Source: Mucinivorans hirudinis
GTDB taxonomy: Bacteria; Bacteroidota; Bacteroidia; Bacteroidales; Rikenellaceae
Direction: 5' to 3'
Length of the DNA: 64,000 nucleotides
NCBI GenBank assembly: GCA_000723505.1
Contig: HG934468.1
Coordinates: forward strand, 2,264,798-2,328,797
Part shown: in pieces, positions 47,075 through 55,081 of the stretch
How the letters are laid out: every line of letters starts with the position of its first letter
Position numbering within the stretch: the first letter of the stretch is position 1
The notes under the pieces: model-generated
What the model saw: only the letters and a program-made list of their open reading frames with translations
Told to the model about the DNA's origin: nothing
Database searches by the model: none
Made by a program: the position numbers and the translations under genes

Positions 47075-47362
47075 TCATAGCTTCTTAAAAATTTGATGAA
47101 TCCACCTCGCCCAAAGGTACAATAAAACGGGGAATACAAATATAATTAATTTATTGTATTCCCACGCATCTGCAAAATTAAATTTGAGCACCGAGACCAC
47201 TGCTCGCGTCATTCCACAGCCATAGCAGTGATGTCCCGTGAGATTCGTCCAAAGGCAAAACGTGAAACCATCATCCACCATCCAACTCTCGGGCAGGAGG
47301 TAGCCGACAACCGGAATTGCTAATAGTAAAACAAGCAGGCTATATCTTAACCAATTTGCCAT
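47075..47362 (-). CDS. DUF2752 membrane protein
   Basis: This 95-residue protein has three hydrophobic segments and the family core CLWTNLTGHHCYGCGMTRA, with Cys residues that may bind metal. The function is unknown. The ATG at 47362 is preferred over one 42 bp upstream. It overlaps the TM2 gene by 23 bp, and such pairs are common in Bacteroidetes. Confidence 0.85.
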   Translation of the reverse strand: MANWLRYSLLVLLLAIPVVGYLLPESWMVDDGFTFCLWTNLTGHHCYGCGMTRAVVSVLKFNFADAWEYNKLIIFVFPVLLYLWARWIHQIFKKL

Positions 47363-47684
47363 CGCCGTCGTGGTAATTACCCACCACAAGCATAATAATA
47401 TCAATGATAACCCATATGCCGCAACCCCCCAGCGTGAAAAGTTGCGCTATACCCACACCGGTTTTTCCCACATAAAAACTGTGGATGCCGAGAACACCTA
47501 AGAACCAAGCCAATAACAGGACAACCAAACCGTTCTTGTCGCTGATATTGGGGTTATGTTGCGTAGCCGACGGACAAGGAGGTGTCTGCCACTGACCCTG
47601 ATGAGTCATAAAGTCATATCCGCATTTCGAGCAGAAGCGGTCGCTATCCTGCAATTGCATTCCGCATTTAGGGCAATATTTCAT
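47340..47684 (-). CDS. Zinc-ribbon TM2-domain protein
   Basis: The N-terminal zinc ribbon (CPKC...CSKCG, residues 4-22) is followed by a linker and a TM2 domain (about 50-110) with two membrane helices and a short polar turn (FYVGKTGVGIAQLF). The role is unknown. The ATG abuts the heptamer array: the last repeat unit supplies the bases directly before the start codon, so the array forms the whole proximal 5' leader. Confidence 0.85.
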   Translation of the reverse strand: MKYCPKCGMQLQDSDRFCSKCGYDFMTHQGQWQTPPCPSATQHNPNISDKNGLVVLLLAWFLGVLGIHSFYVGKTGVGIAQLFTLGGCGIWVIIDIIMLVVGNYHDGDGKLVKI

Positions 47685-47770
47685 TTGTGATTTGTGATTT
47701 GTGATTTGTGATTTGTGATTTGTGATTTGTGATTTGTGATTTGTGATTTGTGATTTGTGATTTGTGATTT
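47683..47770. repeat. Heptanucleotide tandem array, (ATTTGTG)x12
   Basis: Twelve perfect copies of ATTTGTG (CACAAAT on the minus strand) plus a partial unit fill 47683-47770, directly upstream of the TM2 gene. Perfect repeats suggest recent slippage and copy-number variation. Confidence 0.97.
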
Positions 47771-47779
47771 TTAGAGCCG

Positions 47780-47856
47780 ACCTACAAGTCCTAAACGTCC
47801 TAAACGTCCTAAACGTCCTACAAGTCCTACTGTCCTACTGTCCTACAAGTCCTAAA
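47780..47856. repeat. 9-bp tandem repeats, CCTAAACGT/CCTACAAGT type
   Basis: About eight units of the form (A/C)GTCCTA(A/C)A or TGTCCTAC follow one another between the heptamer array and prfA. Similar units occur at 28755-28787. Confidence 0.9.
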
Positions 47857-47866
47857 TCACAAAAAA

Positions 47867-48946
47867 TTACTCTGTTGCTGCCGCAAGTCGTTCCGCATTT
47901 TCTGCCACCTGCAGTTTATCCAAAACTTCGTCCAAGTCACCGTCCAAGACTCCGTTTAGGTTATAGCAGGTGTAACCGATACGGTGGTCGGTCATACGTC
48001 CCTGCGGGTAGTTGTATGTGCGAATCTTTGCCGAGCGGTCGCCGGTGGATACCATTGTCTTGCGTTTGCCCGAGATTTCGTCCAAATATTTTTGATATTC
48101 AAGGTTGTAGATGCGTGTGCGTAACTCCTCCAAAGCCTTATCAAAGTTTTTGAGTTGCGATTTTTGGTCTTGACACTGCACCACAATGCCCGTAGGAATG
48201 TGCGTAAGGCGAATTGCCGAATAGGTCGTATTGACCGACTGACCACCCGGGCCCGAAGAACAGAACGTATCCTTGCGTATGTCGCCCATATTAAGCTCAA
48301 TATCAAACTCCTCCGCCTCTGGCAGCACAGCCACCGATGCTGCGGAGGTGTGGACGCGTCCCTGAGTTTCGGTCTGAGGCACACGTTGCACGCGGTGAAC
48401 GCCCGACTCATACTTGAGTATGCCGTAAACCCCATCGCCGATAACCTTAACAACCACCTCTTTATAGCCTCCGGCAGTACCCTCGCTCACCGAGTTGATT
48501 TCGTAGCGCCAGCCGCGCCGCTCGAAGAATTTTATGTACATACGCAACAAGTCTCCCGCAAAGATTGCCGCCTCGTCGCCACCCGTGCCGCCACGAATCT
48601 CTACGATGGCGTTCTTGGAGTCCTGAGGGTCGGCGGGGATAAGCATTAACTTTATATCCTCCTCCATCTGAATCACTTGCGGCTCTAACTCCTCAATCTC
48701 GCCCCGTGCCATCTCGCGCATCTCCTCGTCCCTTTCGGTTGCAAGCACATCTTTTGCTCCCTGCAAGTTCGAGAGCGCGTTTTTATACCTATCTGCCATT
48801 TCGACAATAGGTTGCAACTCCTTGAACTCCTTGTTGAGCCTAATAAACTGCTTCATATCCGAGATAACCTCGGGCATAGTAATATCCTCGCTCACCTTTT
48901 TGAATTTGTCCCGAATCCCTTCGAGACGGCTCAGTATATCTGACAT
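47867..48946 (-). CDS. prfA: Peptide chain release factor 1
   Basis: RF1 ends translation at UAA and UAG. The 359-residue protein has the PCRF domain, the peptidyl-hydrolase motif GGQ in SGPGGQSVNTT and the RF1 stop-recognition region with a P-x-T tripeptide before it. The last ~15 codons run into the 9-bp repeat zone. prmC, a usual partner, is not adjacent. Confidence 0.96.
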   Translation of the reverse strand: MSDILSRLEGIRDKFKKVSEDITMPEVISDMKQFIRLNKEFKELQPIVEMADRYKNALSNLQGAKDVLATERDEEMREMARGEIEELEPQVIQMEEDIKLMLIPADPQDSKNAIVEIRGGTGGDEAAIFAGDLLRMYIKFFERRGWRYEINSVSEGTAGGYKEVVVKVIGDGVYGILKYESGVHRVQRVPQTETQGRVHTSAASVAVLPEAEEFDIELNMGDIRKDTFCSSGPGGQSVNTTYSAIRLTHIPTGIVVQCQDQKSQLKNFDKALEELRTRIYNLEYQKYLDEISGKRKTMVSTGDRSAKIRTYNYPQGRMTDHRIGYTCYNLNGVLDGDLDEVLDKLQVAENAERLAAATE

Positions 48947-49057
48947 AGTGTTATTTATTTACTACAAAATTTTCAATTACTTTTTTGTTATATGCTTTCC
49001 AACCACCTCTGTAATCTCTGCTTGATACTTCTACCGCGTTGCTTGTAAGTATTTATC

Positions 49058-49236
49058 TGTTAATAGATAACTCTTTTTGTGCTAAGCCGATTTTAGAGAT
49101 AAAATCGGGCAGCCCGCCGCCGCCCCACGCGGCGGGCTGCATTCTGCATCCCACCGCCGGCGGCTGTCTGAGGGTGAGATACGCACAAATGCCCATTACT
49201 GTTGCAATGCTAATAATTAGCTTATGACAATTTCAT
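49058..49236 (-). repeat. Palindromic element R2, 3' of a nuclease gene
   Basis: Read on the minus strand it starts with ATGAAATTGTCATAA (49236-49222), continues through GCCGCCGGCGGTGGGATGC, a GC palindrome at about 49111-49138 and CCGATTTT/AAAATCGG (49087-49108), then TTAGCA, in the same order as R1. The first 15 bases are the last four codons and stop of the nuclease gene. Confidence 0.8.
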
Positions 49237-50193
49237 TTTCAAAAAATCACAAAACTCTCTTATTTCATCCATATTTCTAATAAAAACCTCATATCGTTCT
49301 GAGCCTAAACTACCCTTCTTTTTCACTCCTTCTCCTCTATATCTGTCTTCGTAAATAATTTCAGCATGCTCTGACAAATCTAAAATATTGATATTGGTGT
49401 TTATTTGTAGTATTGATTTCCTGCCCGATTTACCTCCAAGTCCAACTGCGGAGAATGTAGTTTTCTCAGTTACAATCTTCATTTTGGATTGTTGTGCTTC
49501 AATATCCACTTTTGTTAAGCCTTTCAAAAAATCATAAAAATAGGTAAAAGCCTCTTTTGCCTTAGGCTTTAACCCGAAGAATTTCTCTATTTCATAATAA
49601 TCGGGCGATTGATTGATAATGTTCTTTATATCAGCAATTTTCTTAGTATTAGTTGATTCAATTTTAATATCGTCGGGGTCATTGTTTTGATAATCAATGA
49701 AAATTAAATCGTTCTCAAACCAAAAGTACTTTATTAAAGTAAAATTATTTTCTTTTATTTTTTTGACTCTTTCAATCTGTGTTATGCTATATTTTTTTGC
49801 AACCAAAATTACTTCTACCTGGTTCTGGTTTAACTCTGTGAACTTAGGTAAAGTTATATCATACTTTTGAGTAGCATTGAGGTACATGTCTGAAAAATGT
49901 TCCTGCATGAAATCTCGGTAGTCAGCAGCTTGGTCTGTAATATTTTTATCATAATCTTTTTTCAACTCAAAAACTACAAACCTCTTGCTGCTTGGATTGT
50001 ATGCGACAATATCGACAAATCCACTTGTGCCTGAACTCCTTACAGCTCCTTTTAATGGAAATTCTTCTGCAATAAAAACTAATTGAGGAAATAGAGAATT
50101 CCAATTCCCGCAAATTATTTTTCGTAAATCCTTTTCAGGTTTATCCACCTGCATTAGGATTTTGTTATCTCTGCTTGAAAAGAGTTTAGCCAT
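49222..50193 (-). CDS. PD-(D/E)XK-type nuclease-like protein with DUF5655-like C-terminus
   Basis: The N-terminal domain has a candidate active site D61 (GFVDIVAYN) and E76-x-K78 (VVFELKKDYD). The C-terminal ~90 residues, with YEVFIRNMDEIREF, resemble DUF5655. The 323-residue protein may be a DNA-acting defence or transfer gene; the target is unknown. The region is AT-rich against prfA and purE. It overlaps the small upstream gene by 8 bp, and its last codons (MKLS) coincide with the start of element R2. Confidence 0.65.
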   Translation of the reverse strand: MAKLFSSRDNKILMQVDKPEKDLRKIICGNWNSLFPQLVFIAEEFPLKGAVRSSGTSGFVDIVAYNPSSKRFVVFELKKDYDKNITDQAADYRDFMQEHFSDMYLNATQKYDITLPKFTELNQNQVEVILVAKKYSITQIERVKKIKENNFTLIKYFWFENDLIFIDYQNNDPDDIKIESTNTKKIADIKNIINQSPDYYEIEKFFGLKPKAKEAFTYFYDFLKGLTKVDIEAQQSKMKIVTEKTTFSAVGLGGKSGRKSILQINTNINILDLSEHAEIIYEDRYRGEGVKKKGSLGSERYEVFIRNMDEIREFCDFLKMKLS

Positions 50194-50368
50194 TTGTCTT
50201 TTTAGGTATTATATATTCTTCAAGTATTTCAGCCATCTCACAAGCTATTTGCCTTTGACCATCAACATCTTCAAAACTCCAACAATCATCAGTTTTATAA
50301 TAATTGTTGAGCTCTTTGATTAATTTTCGTAATGCTTTAATATCCTTGACTTTAATATCTATCTGCAT
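50186..50368 (-). CDS. Small hypothetical protein upstream of the nuclease-like gene
   Basis: This 60-residue, helix-rich charged protein (MQIDIKVKDIKALRKLIKEL at the start) is not recognised. Its 8-bp overlap with the nuclease-like gene suggests coupled translation, and it could be a partner or inhibitor of it. Confidence 0.55.
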   Translation of the reverse strand: MQIDIKVKDIKALRKLIKELNNYYKTDDCWSFEDVDGQRQIACEMAEILEEYIIPKKTNG

Positions 50369-50393
50369 TTTGAAGAGTTTAATTTAGCATTTA

Positions 50394-51137
50394 TTAACAA
50401 AGCTGTGAGTATTTTTGTTGCCAGTCATAGAATTGCTTGCACTTAACAATTTTTTTTACTAAACTTTCTATTGAATTCGAACCATATAGCGCACCCATTA
50501 AATCTTTTGACAAATATTGGCTTTCTGATACTTTACTCGCGTTTCCTGTTTCTTCGTCAATATCTACCAAAATTACACCAATGATTGGTTTTAGTGCCAA
50601 AGAAACATTACAACATATATCAATTAAGCTCATAATGTGATATTGTTGGATATATTCCAATCTCAAAACACTTCTATCTTTTTTGAAATATGGTATAGGG
50701 TCTCTGAAAATAACTATTTGGTAATAAGGTATTGATATTCTTTGAATATTTGCCGCTTTACCCATCATCTGCTCGAAATAATTATTTGCGTTCTGCTTGA
50801 AATTGGATGTTACAAACTTTACTCCAATACAACAAACAGGCTTTCCTTTGTCTGTTACGCAAATGTCTATTGTTTTGTTGTAGTACTTACCCTTTACCTT
50901 TTTTTCTTTCTGCCTTATTGTTCTCGTTTTGGACTGACCGTGAGCAATATACGTCTCCTCGAACACCTCATTGCTAATATAGTTATATTCAAAATCTTCA
51001 CCCCAAATAGATTGAGCAATTTTGCCAATATATCCGTGCAGTGGCTTTAACTTTTTGGTGCTTCTTTCGCCAAATTCCAAATATTGTAGAAATGACTCTT
51101 TTATTGCTCCAAGCAAATCCTCTTCTCTATATTCCAT
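50394..51137 (-). CDS. Restriction-endonuclease-like protein, atypical active site
   Basis: This 247-residue protein has a helical start (EDLLGAIKESFLQYL) and the stretch YYNKTIDICV...KPVCCIGVKFV, which looks like a PD-(D/E)XK core (D91, K107). The usual acidic residue two before Lys is Gly105, so activity is uncertain, and the acid may have moved. KFVTSNFKQNANNYFEQMMG follows, as in some restriction-like families. No methyltransferase is adjacent. The product is not recognised beyond this. Confidence 0.5.
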   Translation of the reverse strand: MEYREEDLLGAIKESFLQYLEFGERSTKKLKPLHGYIGKIAQSIWGEDFEYNYISNEVFEETYIAHGQSKTRTIRQKEKKVKGKYYNKTIDICVTDKGKPVCCIGVKFVTSNFKQNANNYFEQMMGKAANIQRISIPYYQIVIFRDPIPYFKKDRSVLRLEYIQQYHIMSLIDICCNVSLALKPIIGVILVDIDEETGNASKVSESQYLSKDLMGALYGSNSIESLVKKIVKCKQFYDWQQKYSQLC

Positions 51138-51152
51138 AATAGTATTATGTTT

Positions 51153-51302
51153 TTACTCAAAATACCCCCCGAATGCCGAGGCTATTTCGCCCCACACATA
51201 TCGCCAACGGGTCGCAATACCGATGATTAACACCAGTATAAGTCCCCACATCATCTTCTCGTTCAGTGTGCGCGAACGCCATAGGTCTAACAAGCTTTTC
51301 AC
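51153..51302 (-). CDS. Small single-helix membrane protein coupled to purE
   Basis: A GTG start at 51302 overlaps the purE stop as GTGA and opens a 49-residue frame: MKSLLDLWRSRTLNEKMMWG, a hydrophobic helix (LILVLIIGIA), then ATRWRYVWGEIASAFGGYFE. The basic N-terminus and single helix suggest an inner-membrane protein. The overlap and amphipathic ends argue that it is real. The function is unknown. Confidence 0.6.
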   Translation of the reverse strand: MKSLLDLWRSRTLNEKMMWGLILVLIIGIATRWRYVWGEIASAFGGYFE

Positions 51303-51808
51303 ACACGAAACTTAAATTGAACTCCTGCTAACTCTTCGTTAGCCTTTACTATCTTACTCTTCATATCTTCCTTGAAGGCAATAACTTTCTGCTGAATAGA
51401 CTCCTCGCCCGTACCGATGATTTGCGTAGCGAGGATAGCCGCATTCTTCGCACCGTCCAAAGCAACCGTAGCCACGGGGATACCTGCGGGCATTTGCAAG
51501 ATGGAAAGGATTGAATCCCAGCCGTCTATCGAGTTGCTCGACTTCACAGGAACGCCAATCACGGGTAGCGGTGTAAGTGCCGCAATTACCCCCGGAAGGT
51601 GTGCCGCTCCGCCTGCTCCGGCGATGATAACCTTGATGCCGCGTGTGTGTGCCGCGCGTGCAAAATCAAGCACCATATCGGGGGTGCGATGCGCCGAGAG
51701 GGCGTTAATTTCAAATGGAATCTCCATTTGGTCGAAAAATTTTGCAGCCTCCTCCATAACCTTCATATCCGAAGTGCTGCCCATTATTATTGATACTTTT
51801 GCCTTCAT
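51299..51808 (-). CDS. purE: N5-carboxyaminoimidazole ribonucleotide mutase
   Basis: PurE moves the carboxyl group from N5-CAIR to give CAIR in purine synthesis. The 169-residue class I enzyme has the start SIIMGSTSDMKVM, the active-site His in SAHRTP and AGAGGAAHLPGV. The ATG at 51808 is preferred over an extension that would reach into the region before it. purK is not adjacent. Confidence 0.95.
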   Translation of the reverse strand: MKAKVSIIMGSTSDMKVMEEAAKFFDQMEIPFEINALSAHRTPDMVLDFARAAHTRGIKVIIAGAGGAAHLPGVIAALTPLPVIGVPVKSSNSIDGWDSILSILQMPAGIPVATVALDGAKNAAILATQIIGTGEESIQQKVIAFKEDMKSKIVKANEELAGVQFKFRV

Positions 51809-51888
51809 ATTTTTTATAGATTCTATTACTCTTTTACCAACAGCTACAAAAGCTATCTTTCGCGCCCACAAAATTACAAAAAAAATAA

Positions 51889-52734
51889 TCATTCCACGCA
51901 TCTACTGAACGATAGTTTTGCAGCCTCCTCGTCGGGCAGGCAGGCTAGGTGAAACTTATCTGTGCCGGCAATAATCCCCGAGAGGGTCGCCATAGCCATA
52001 TCGGCGTGCTCTTCGCAAACCATAAAGGGTGGCATTGCCGAATGCACAATCGCCGCAAATGCCTCGCGATTATTTAGTTTGGTAAGTTTATTGTATGGCG
52101 CTTGGCTGAGCCGATATATACCGCCAATCGGTACACTCGCATTGCGATATATACACCCTTTGCCGCTCCACGGCGTGCCGCAAACCACAACCTCGCCATC
52201 TATAATTCTCGCGGCAGGTCCGTCATCATTTAGCAATTCAGAACCCTCTATATGCTTCAACCACAACTTTGTATGAGTACTTTTCCCCGTACCCGACTCT
52301 CCGAGGAAGAGATAACCCTTTCCGCCGTTTTCCACAACAGAGCTGTGTAGAATGAGCGTTCCAAAAGGCAGTGTCGCGTAGTTGAAAGCCACCAAAAGCA
52401 GAAGCTCAACAACGTGTCTGCGAGGCGAGGAGCAATACTCGAAATAGGTCGGGCAGAAACCTTTCCACCGAATTTGCGACACTTCGCCGTCAATGTCATC
52501 AACCCTATTCCAAATGAAGTTTTCTCCTCGGCGATATAGTGAACAGTGAGACTCGAACCACCCCCACTCGCCAAGTTTCTCGTAGTCGGTTATGGGGATA
52601 GTCTCGTCGCTCAGCTCTATTCGAAAATCAACCTCACCTTCACAAACCTCGAAAGGGGCGAACGAGGGAAAACATATACTCTTACCAAAGGTTTCAACTG
52701 ATAGTTTGAAACCTGCTATATTGTAATACTGCAT
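51889..52734 (-). CDS. HPr-kinase-like protein (peptide-modification type)
   Basis: This 281-residue protein has a Walker A loop GESGTGKST (145-153) and an acidic LLNDDGPA segment, the C-terminal kinase fold of HprK without its regulatory domain. Such kinases occur with nucleotidyltransferases in lasso-peptide-like and related clusters, where some phosphorylate a peptide's C-terminal residue. The next gene upstream on the strand is such a nucleotidyltransferase. No precursor peptide or PqqD-like gene was seen. Confidence 0.78.
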   Translation of the reverse strand: MQYYNIAGFKLSVETFGKSICFPSFAPFEVCEGEVDFRIELSDETIPITDYEKLGEWGWFESHCSLYRRGENFIWNRVDDIDGEVSQIRWKGFCPTYFEYCSSPRRHVVELLLLVAFNYATLPFGTLILHSSVVENGGKGYLFLGESGTGKSTHTKLWLKHIEGSELLNDDGPAARIIDGEVVVCGTPWSGKGCIYRNASVPIGGIYRLSQAPYNKLTKLNNREAFAAIVHSAMPPFMVCEEHADMAMATLSGIIAGTDKFHLACLPDEEAAKLSFSRCVE

Positions 52735-52796
52735 CTTGTGTTATTTGTTATCGCGAACGAATGTGTGGAATATTTTTGAAATAAAATAGATTGCTA

Positions 52797-52852
52797 ATGG
52801 AGCTTCTGAAAATTAGCAACTCATCTTCTTTGTGTTGTTCAGCTGAATGTTC
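52797..52852 (+). repeat. Dispersed intergenic repeat, copy C3
   Basis: GGAGCTTCTGAAAATTAG, CAACTCATCTTC and GTTGTTC align with C1 along its whole length, with about a quarter of the bases changed. It lies between the nucleotidyltransferase and kinase-like genes. Confidence 0.5.
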
Positions 52853-52945
52853 TGCTGTTATTTTGTTTTTTTATCGTCGTCTTTCAAGCCGAATTACTCG
52901 CAATAGCCTGCACCATACTTGATACGGGAACAGTGAAAAGGTTGT

Positions 52946-54001
52946 TTATTTTTTCTGAAAATTTCGTGCAACGGTGTCAATAAATTGACTGCGGTAGATG
53001 GGCAACCCGATTTTGCGGTAACGCCACAGTCGGCTGACCATCGTAATAAGTGAGTAATATTTATTAACTAATTTATTCTTAGACTTTTTATATGATTTAT
53101 TGTGATTACCGAAATTGCCTCCCTTGACGATATCCTCGAAAATCAGTGCAGTGATAACATCTTTAATCGGTGCAACAGGCAGGCAGGTACTATCAACCTC
53201 AAAATAATCAACCAACAAGGAGAATAGTCGGGGAATAATCCTTTCGGTTCGCGTTGCAACCATTGCTCGGCTGAACTCAGCGGAGTCTATTCTACTTTTT
53301 GTAAAGAAGAGTGCCAAATCGGATAAGTGCCTCAGCCCTACACCCTTCACCAGAATGTGATATGCTATGTGCTCACACAGATATATCGCATTAATTTGTG
53401 GTGCAAGTGTCTTATATGTAGCCCCTTCGATAATTACATCCTCGGACTCAATTCGGTTTTTGAAAAATTGATTGCTCGAGGGTGTATGGGCTAAAAACTT
53501 GTGATTTTCGACGACGACATCCTCGAAACTCATAGTGTAGTGCCGCTGCCCATCCTCAATCTTCTTTGCTCCGGCTGCAAGCATCAACTCATTAGATTTG
53601 ATATAATTACCAGTAATCAACAAATCTATATCCCCTCCGTCTCTGAGTTTGGGCACAGGGTAGTATTGGGCTATTGCTAAACCTTTTAATAGCAGAAAAT
53701 CGACCTCTTCTGCACGATATATGGCAGCGATCTGCGCCAATTTTTCGATGCACGTGCGATTGTGCTCCTGCTTCTGCTGCGAGAGGGCAAGCCATTCAAA
53801 AAAGATTGCGCGCGGTGGGCGGCACTCCTTTGGCAGGGTCGATAGGGCATCGAAACAGAGCGAGACAACGGCACTTTGGCGTGCCATCGTAAAAATCAGT
53901 TGCCACTCTTGGACTGTTGTCTCGCTAAATGCCAAAGGATCTAAATCTCTGCCATATAATGCACTGCGAAGCAGTAAAAGTAGTTTTTCCATTGCCGACA
54001 A
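52946..54001 (-). CDS. Nucleotidyltransferase-family protein (NTP_transf_5 type)
   Basis: This 351-residue protein has the motif LLLKGLAIAQYYPVPKLRDG followed by GDIDLLI, the Gly-Asp-x-Asp core of the family of large uncharacterised nucleotidyltransferases. The N- and C-terminal parts are helical. Members pair with HPr-kinase-like genes in peptide-modification clusters, as here. The substrate is unknown. A -7 element lies 170 bp upstream. Confidence 0.8.
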   Translation of the reverse strand: MSAMEKLLLLLRSALYGRDLDPLAFSETTVQEWQLIFTMARQSAVVSLCFDALSTLPKECRPPRAIFFEWLALSQQKQEHNRTCIEKLAQIAAIYRAEEVDFLLLKGLAIAQYYPVPKLRDGGDIDLLITGNYIKSNELMLAAGAKKIEDGQRHYTMSFEDVVVENHKFLAHTPSSNQFFKNRIESEDVIIEGATYKTLAPQINAIYLCEHIAYHILVKGVGLRHLSDLALFFTKSRIDSAEFSRAMVATRTERIIPRLFSLLVDYFEVDSTCLPVAPIKDVITALIFEDIVKGGNFGNHNKSYKKSKNKLVNKYYSLITMVSRLWRYRKIGLPIYRSQFIDTVARNFQKK

Positions 54002-54172
54002 TTAAAGCGCAAATGTAGTACAAAAATAGCAATAAATAAAGGGAACTTCCAGTCTATGGAATCAGCCCTTTTGTAATAATACGCTGTTAATCAAATAGTA
54101 TTTATTGGCGAAAACTCTAAATTCTACATATGAGACTACATGGCAGGTGCGAAAAATAGAATTTTCCAACTG

Positions 54173-54180
54173 CAAAGTTA
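54173..54180 (-). promoter_or_regulatory. Candidate -7 element for the nucleotidyltransferase gene
   Basis: TAACTTTG on the minus strand fits TAnnTTTG, 170 bp before the start. There is no clear -33 box. Confidence 0.4.
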
Positions 54181-54272
54181 ATACATTGAGCCGATAAATT
54201 TGTACGGTTATAACCAAATTCGAATAGTCTCAATTCATTCCGGCAAGTTAAGGCAACCGGTGTCCTACCTCT

Positions 54273-54316
54273 AAAACTACACAGAAACAATAATCACGTT
54301 GTTTCTGTGTAGTTTT
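54273..54316. terminator. 18-bp perfect hairpin
   Basis: AAAACTACACAGAAACAA (54273-54290) pairs with 54299-54316 across an 8-nt loop, with a T-rich run after the right arm. No plus-strand gene precedes it, so it may be a second terminator of the island or a remnant of an inserted element. Confidence 0.65.
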
Positions 54317-54466
54317 GTTTTATCTACTACCTTAATAGGCTATTTTTAGCAATAACTGTTTGTCATTACAACGAAAGAATTCCATTCTTTTTTAGGCCTG
54401 TGGACTCTCAGCCCATAATGTAATTAAGGCTTAGTAGATTGTGATAACAGTATTTCTAATCAAATA

Positions 54467-54501
54467 AAAACACCGATACTTGCAAGATGTATCGGTGTTT
54501 T
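54467..54501 (-). terminator. Terminator of the HU-like gene
   Basis: AAAACACCGATAC (54467-54479) pairs with 54489-54501 over 13 bp, and on the minus strand TTTTATTTG follows the stem. Confidence 0.85.
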
Positions 54502-54528
54502 CGACATTTGATTTGAATTACATTCTCC

Positions 54529-54813
54529 TTAAAGAGGTGTTTTCCTATCTTTCTTAATGGAAAAAATGATCACTTTTCTGTCTGGCGCAAATTCCATACG
54601 TTTGGTATGAATGTTTAGTAGATTTCGTCCTTTATGAGTTCTAACGGAGAATCTTCCGAAATTATGCAGACTGACATTGTTGCCCTGCTTGAGCGAGTCT
54701 GATATGATATCTAAAAGCGACTCTGCAATTTCGTTAAGTTCCCATAATGGATAAATTGTACCCTTTTCTGATAGTTGCTCCTGTAACTTGTTAATTAACT
54801 GTTTTTTATTCAT
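54529..54813 (-). CDS. HU/IHF-family DNA-binding protein
   Basis: This 94-residue DNA-bending protein has the helical N-terminus MNKKQLINKLQEQL and the core VSLHNFGRFSVRTHKGRNLLN, then the arm and C-terminal strand MEFAPDRKVIIFSI. Such HU variants are common on Bacteroidales mobile elements. It follows the 68-residue gene by 4 bp. Confidence 0.88.
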   Translation of the reverse strand: MNKKQLINKLQEQLSEKGTIYPLWELNEIAESLLDIISDSLKQGNNVSLHNFGRFSVRTHKGRNLLNIHTKRMEFAPDRKVIIFSIKKDRKTPL

Positions 54814-54817
54814 TGGA

Positions 54818-55024
54818 TTAAAAAGAGTATCGAGAACATAATGGCTTTATGTGTATCTCGACACGCTTGTCTTCCAAAATCCGCAACATCGCTTTATAAA
54901 GAGGTAGCTCTTCTACCCCTGCTATTTTGAGTGCCTCAATCTTCATCGTGTTTTCGATGAGTTCAAGATACTCTTGCTCGGTGATTGTTACATATTTTAT
55001 GTGGTTAGATTTTAACTTGGCCAT
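54818..55024 (-). CDS. Small hypothetical protein before the HU-like gene
   Basis: The 68-residue protein is not recognised. A GAGG Shine-Dalgarno-like site precedes the ATG, and the 49-bp leader repeat (55033-55081) lies 9 bp upstream, shared with the gene at 55450-55989. It probably forms an operon with the HU-like gene. Confidence 0.6.
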   Translation of the reverse strand: MAKLKSNHIKYVTITEQEYLELIENTMKIEALKIAGVEELPLYKAMLRILEDKRVEIHIKPLCSRYSF

Positions 55025-55032
55025 AACCTCGA

Positions 55033-55081
55033 TTGGTTACATCTATATCCTTCAGTTTATCATCTATAATCTTTCAGTTTA
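55033..55081 (-). promoter_or_regulatory. Leader repeat, copy 1 (two 21-22-bp iterons)
   Basis: The 49-bp sequence is nearly identical (2 differences) to 55999-56047. On the minus strand it contains two tandem units of the form TAAACTGAARGAT-ATAGATG, and it ends 9 bp before a start codon. It could be an operator for a shared regulator. Confidence 0.75.

Larger units (their letters stand above)
54002..54528. other. Intergenic region between the core and the accessory island
   Basis: No gene is visible. The 527 bp hold a minus-strand -7 element (54173-54180), a perfect 18-bp hairpin (54273-54316) and the HU gene terminator (54467-54501). Confidence 0.6.

Noticed and set aside
47683-47856. CRISPR array
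   Set aside because: The units are 7 and 9 bp with no spacers; these are simple tandem repeats, and no cas gene is present.
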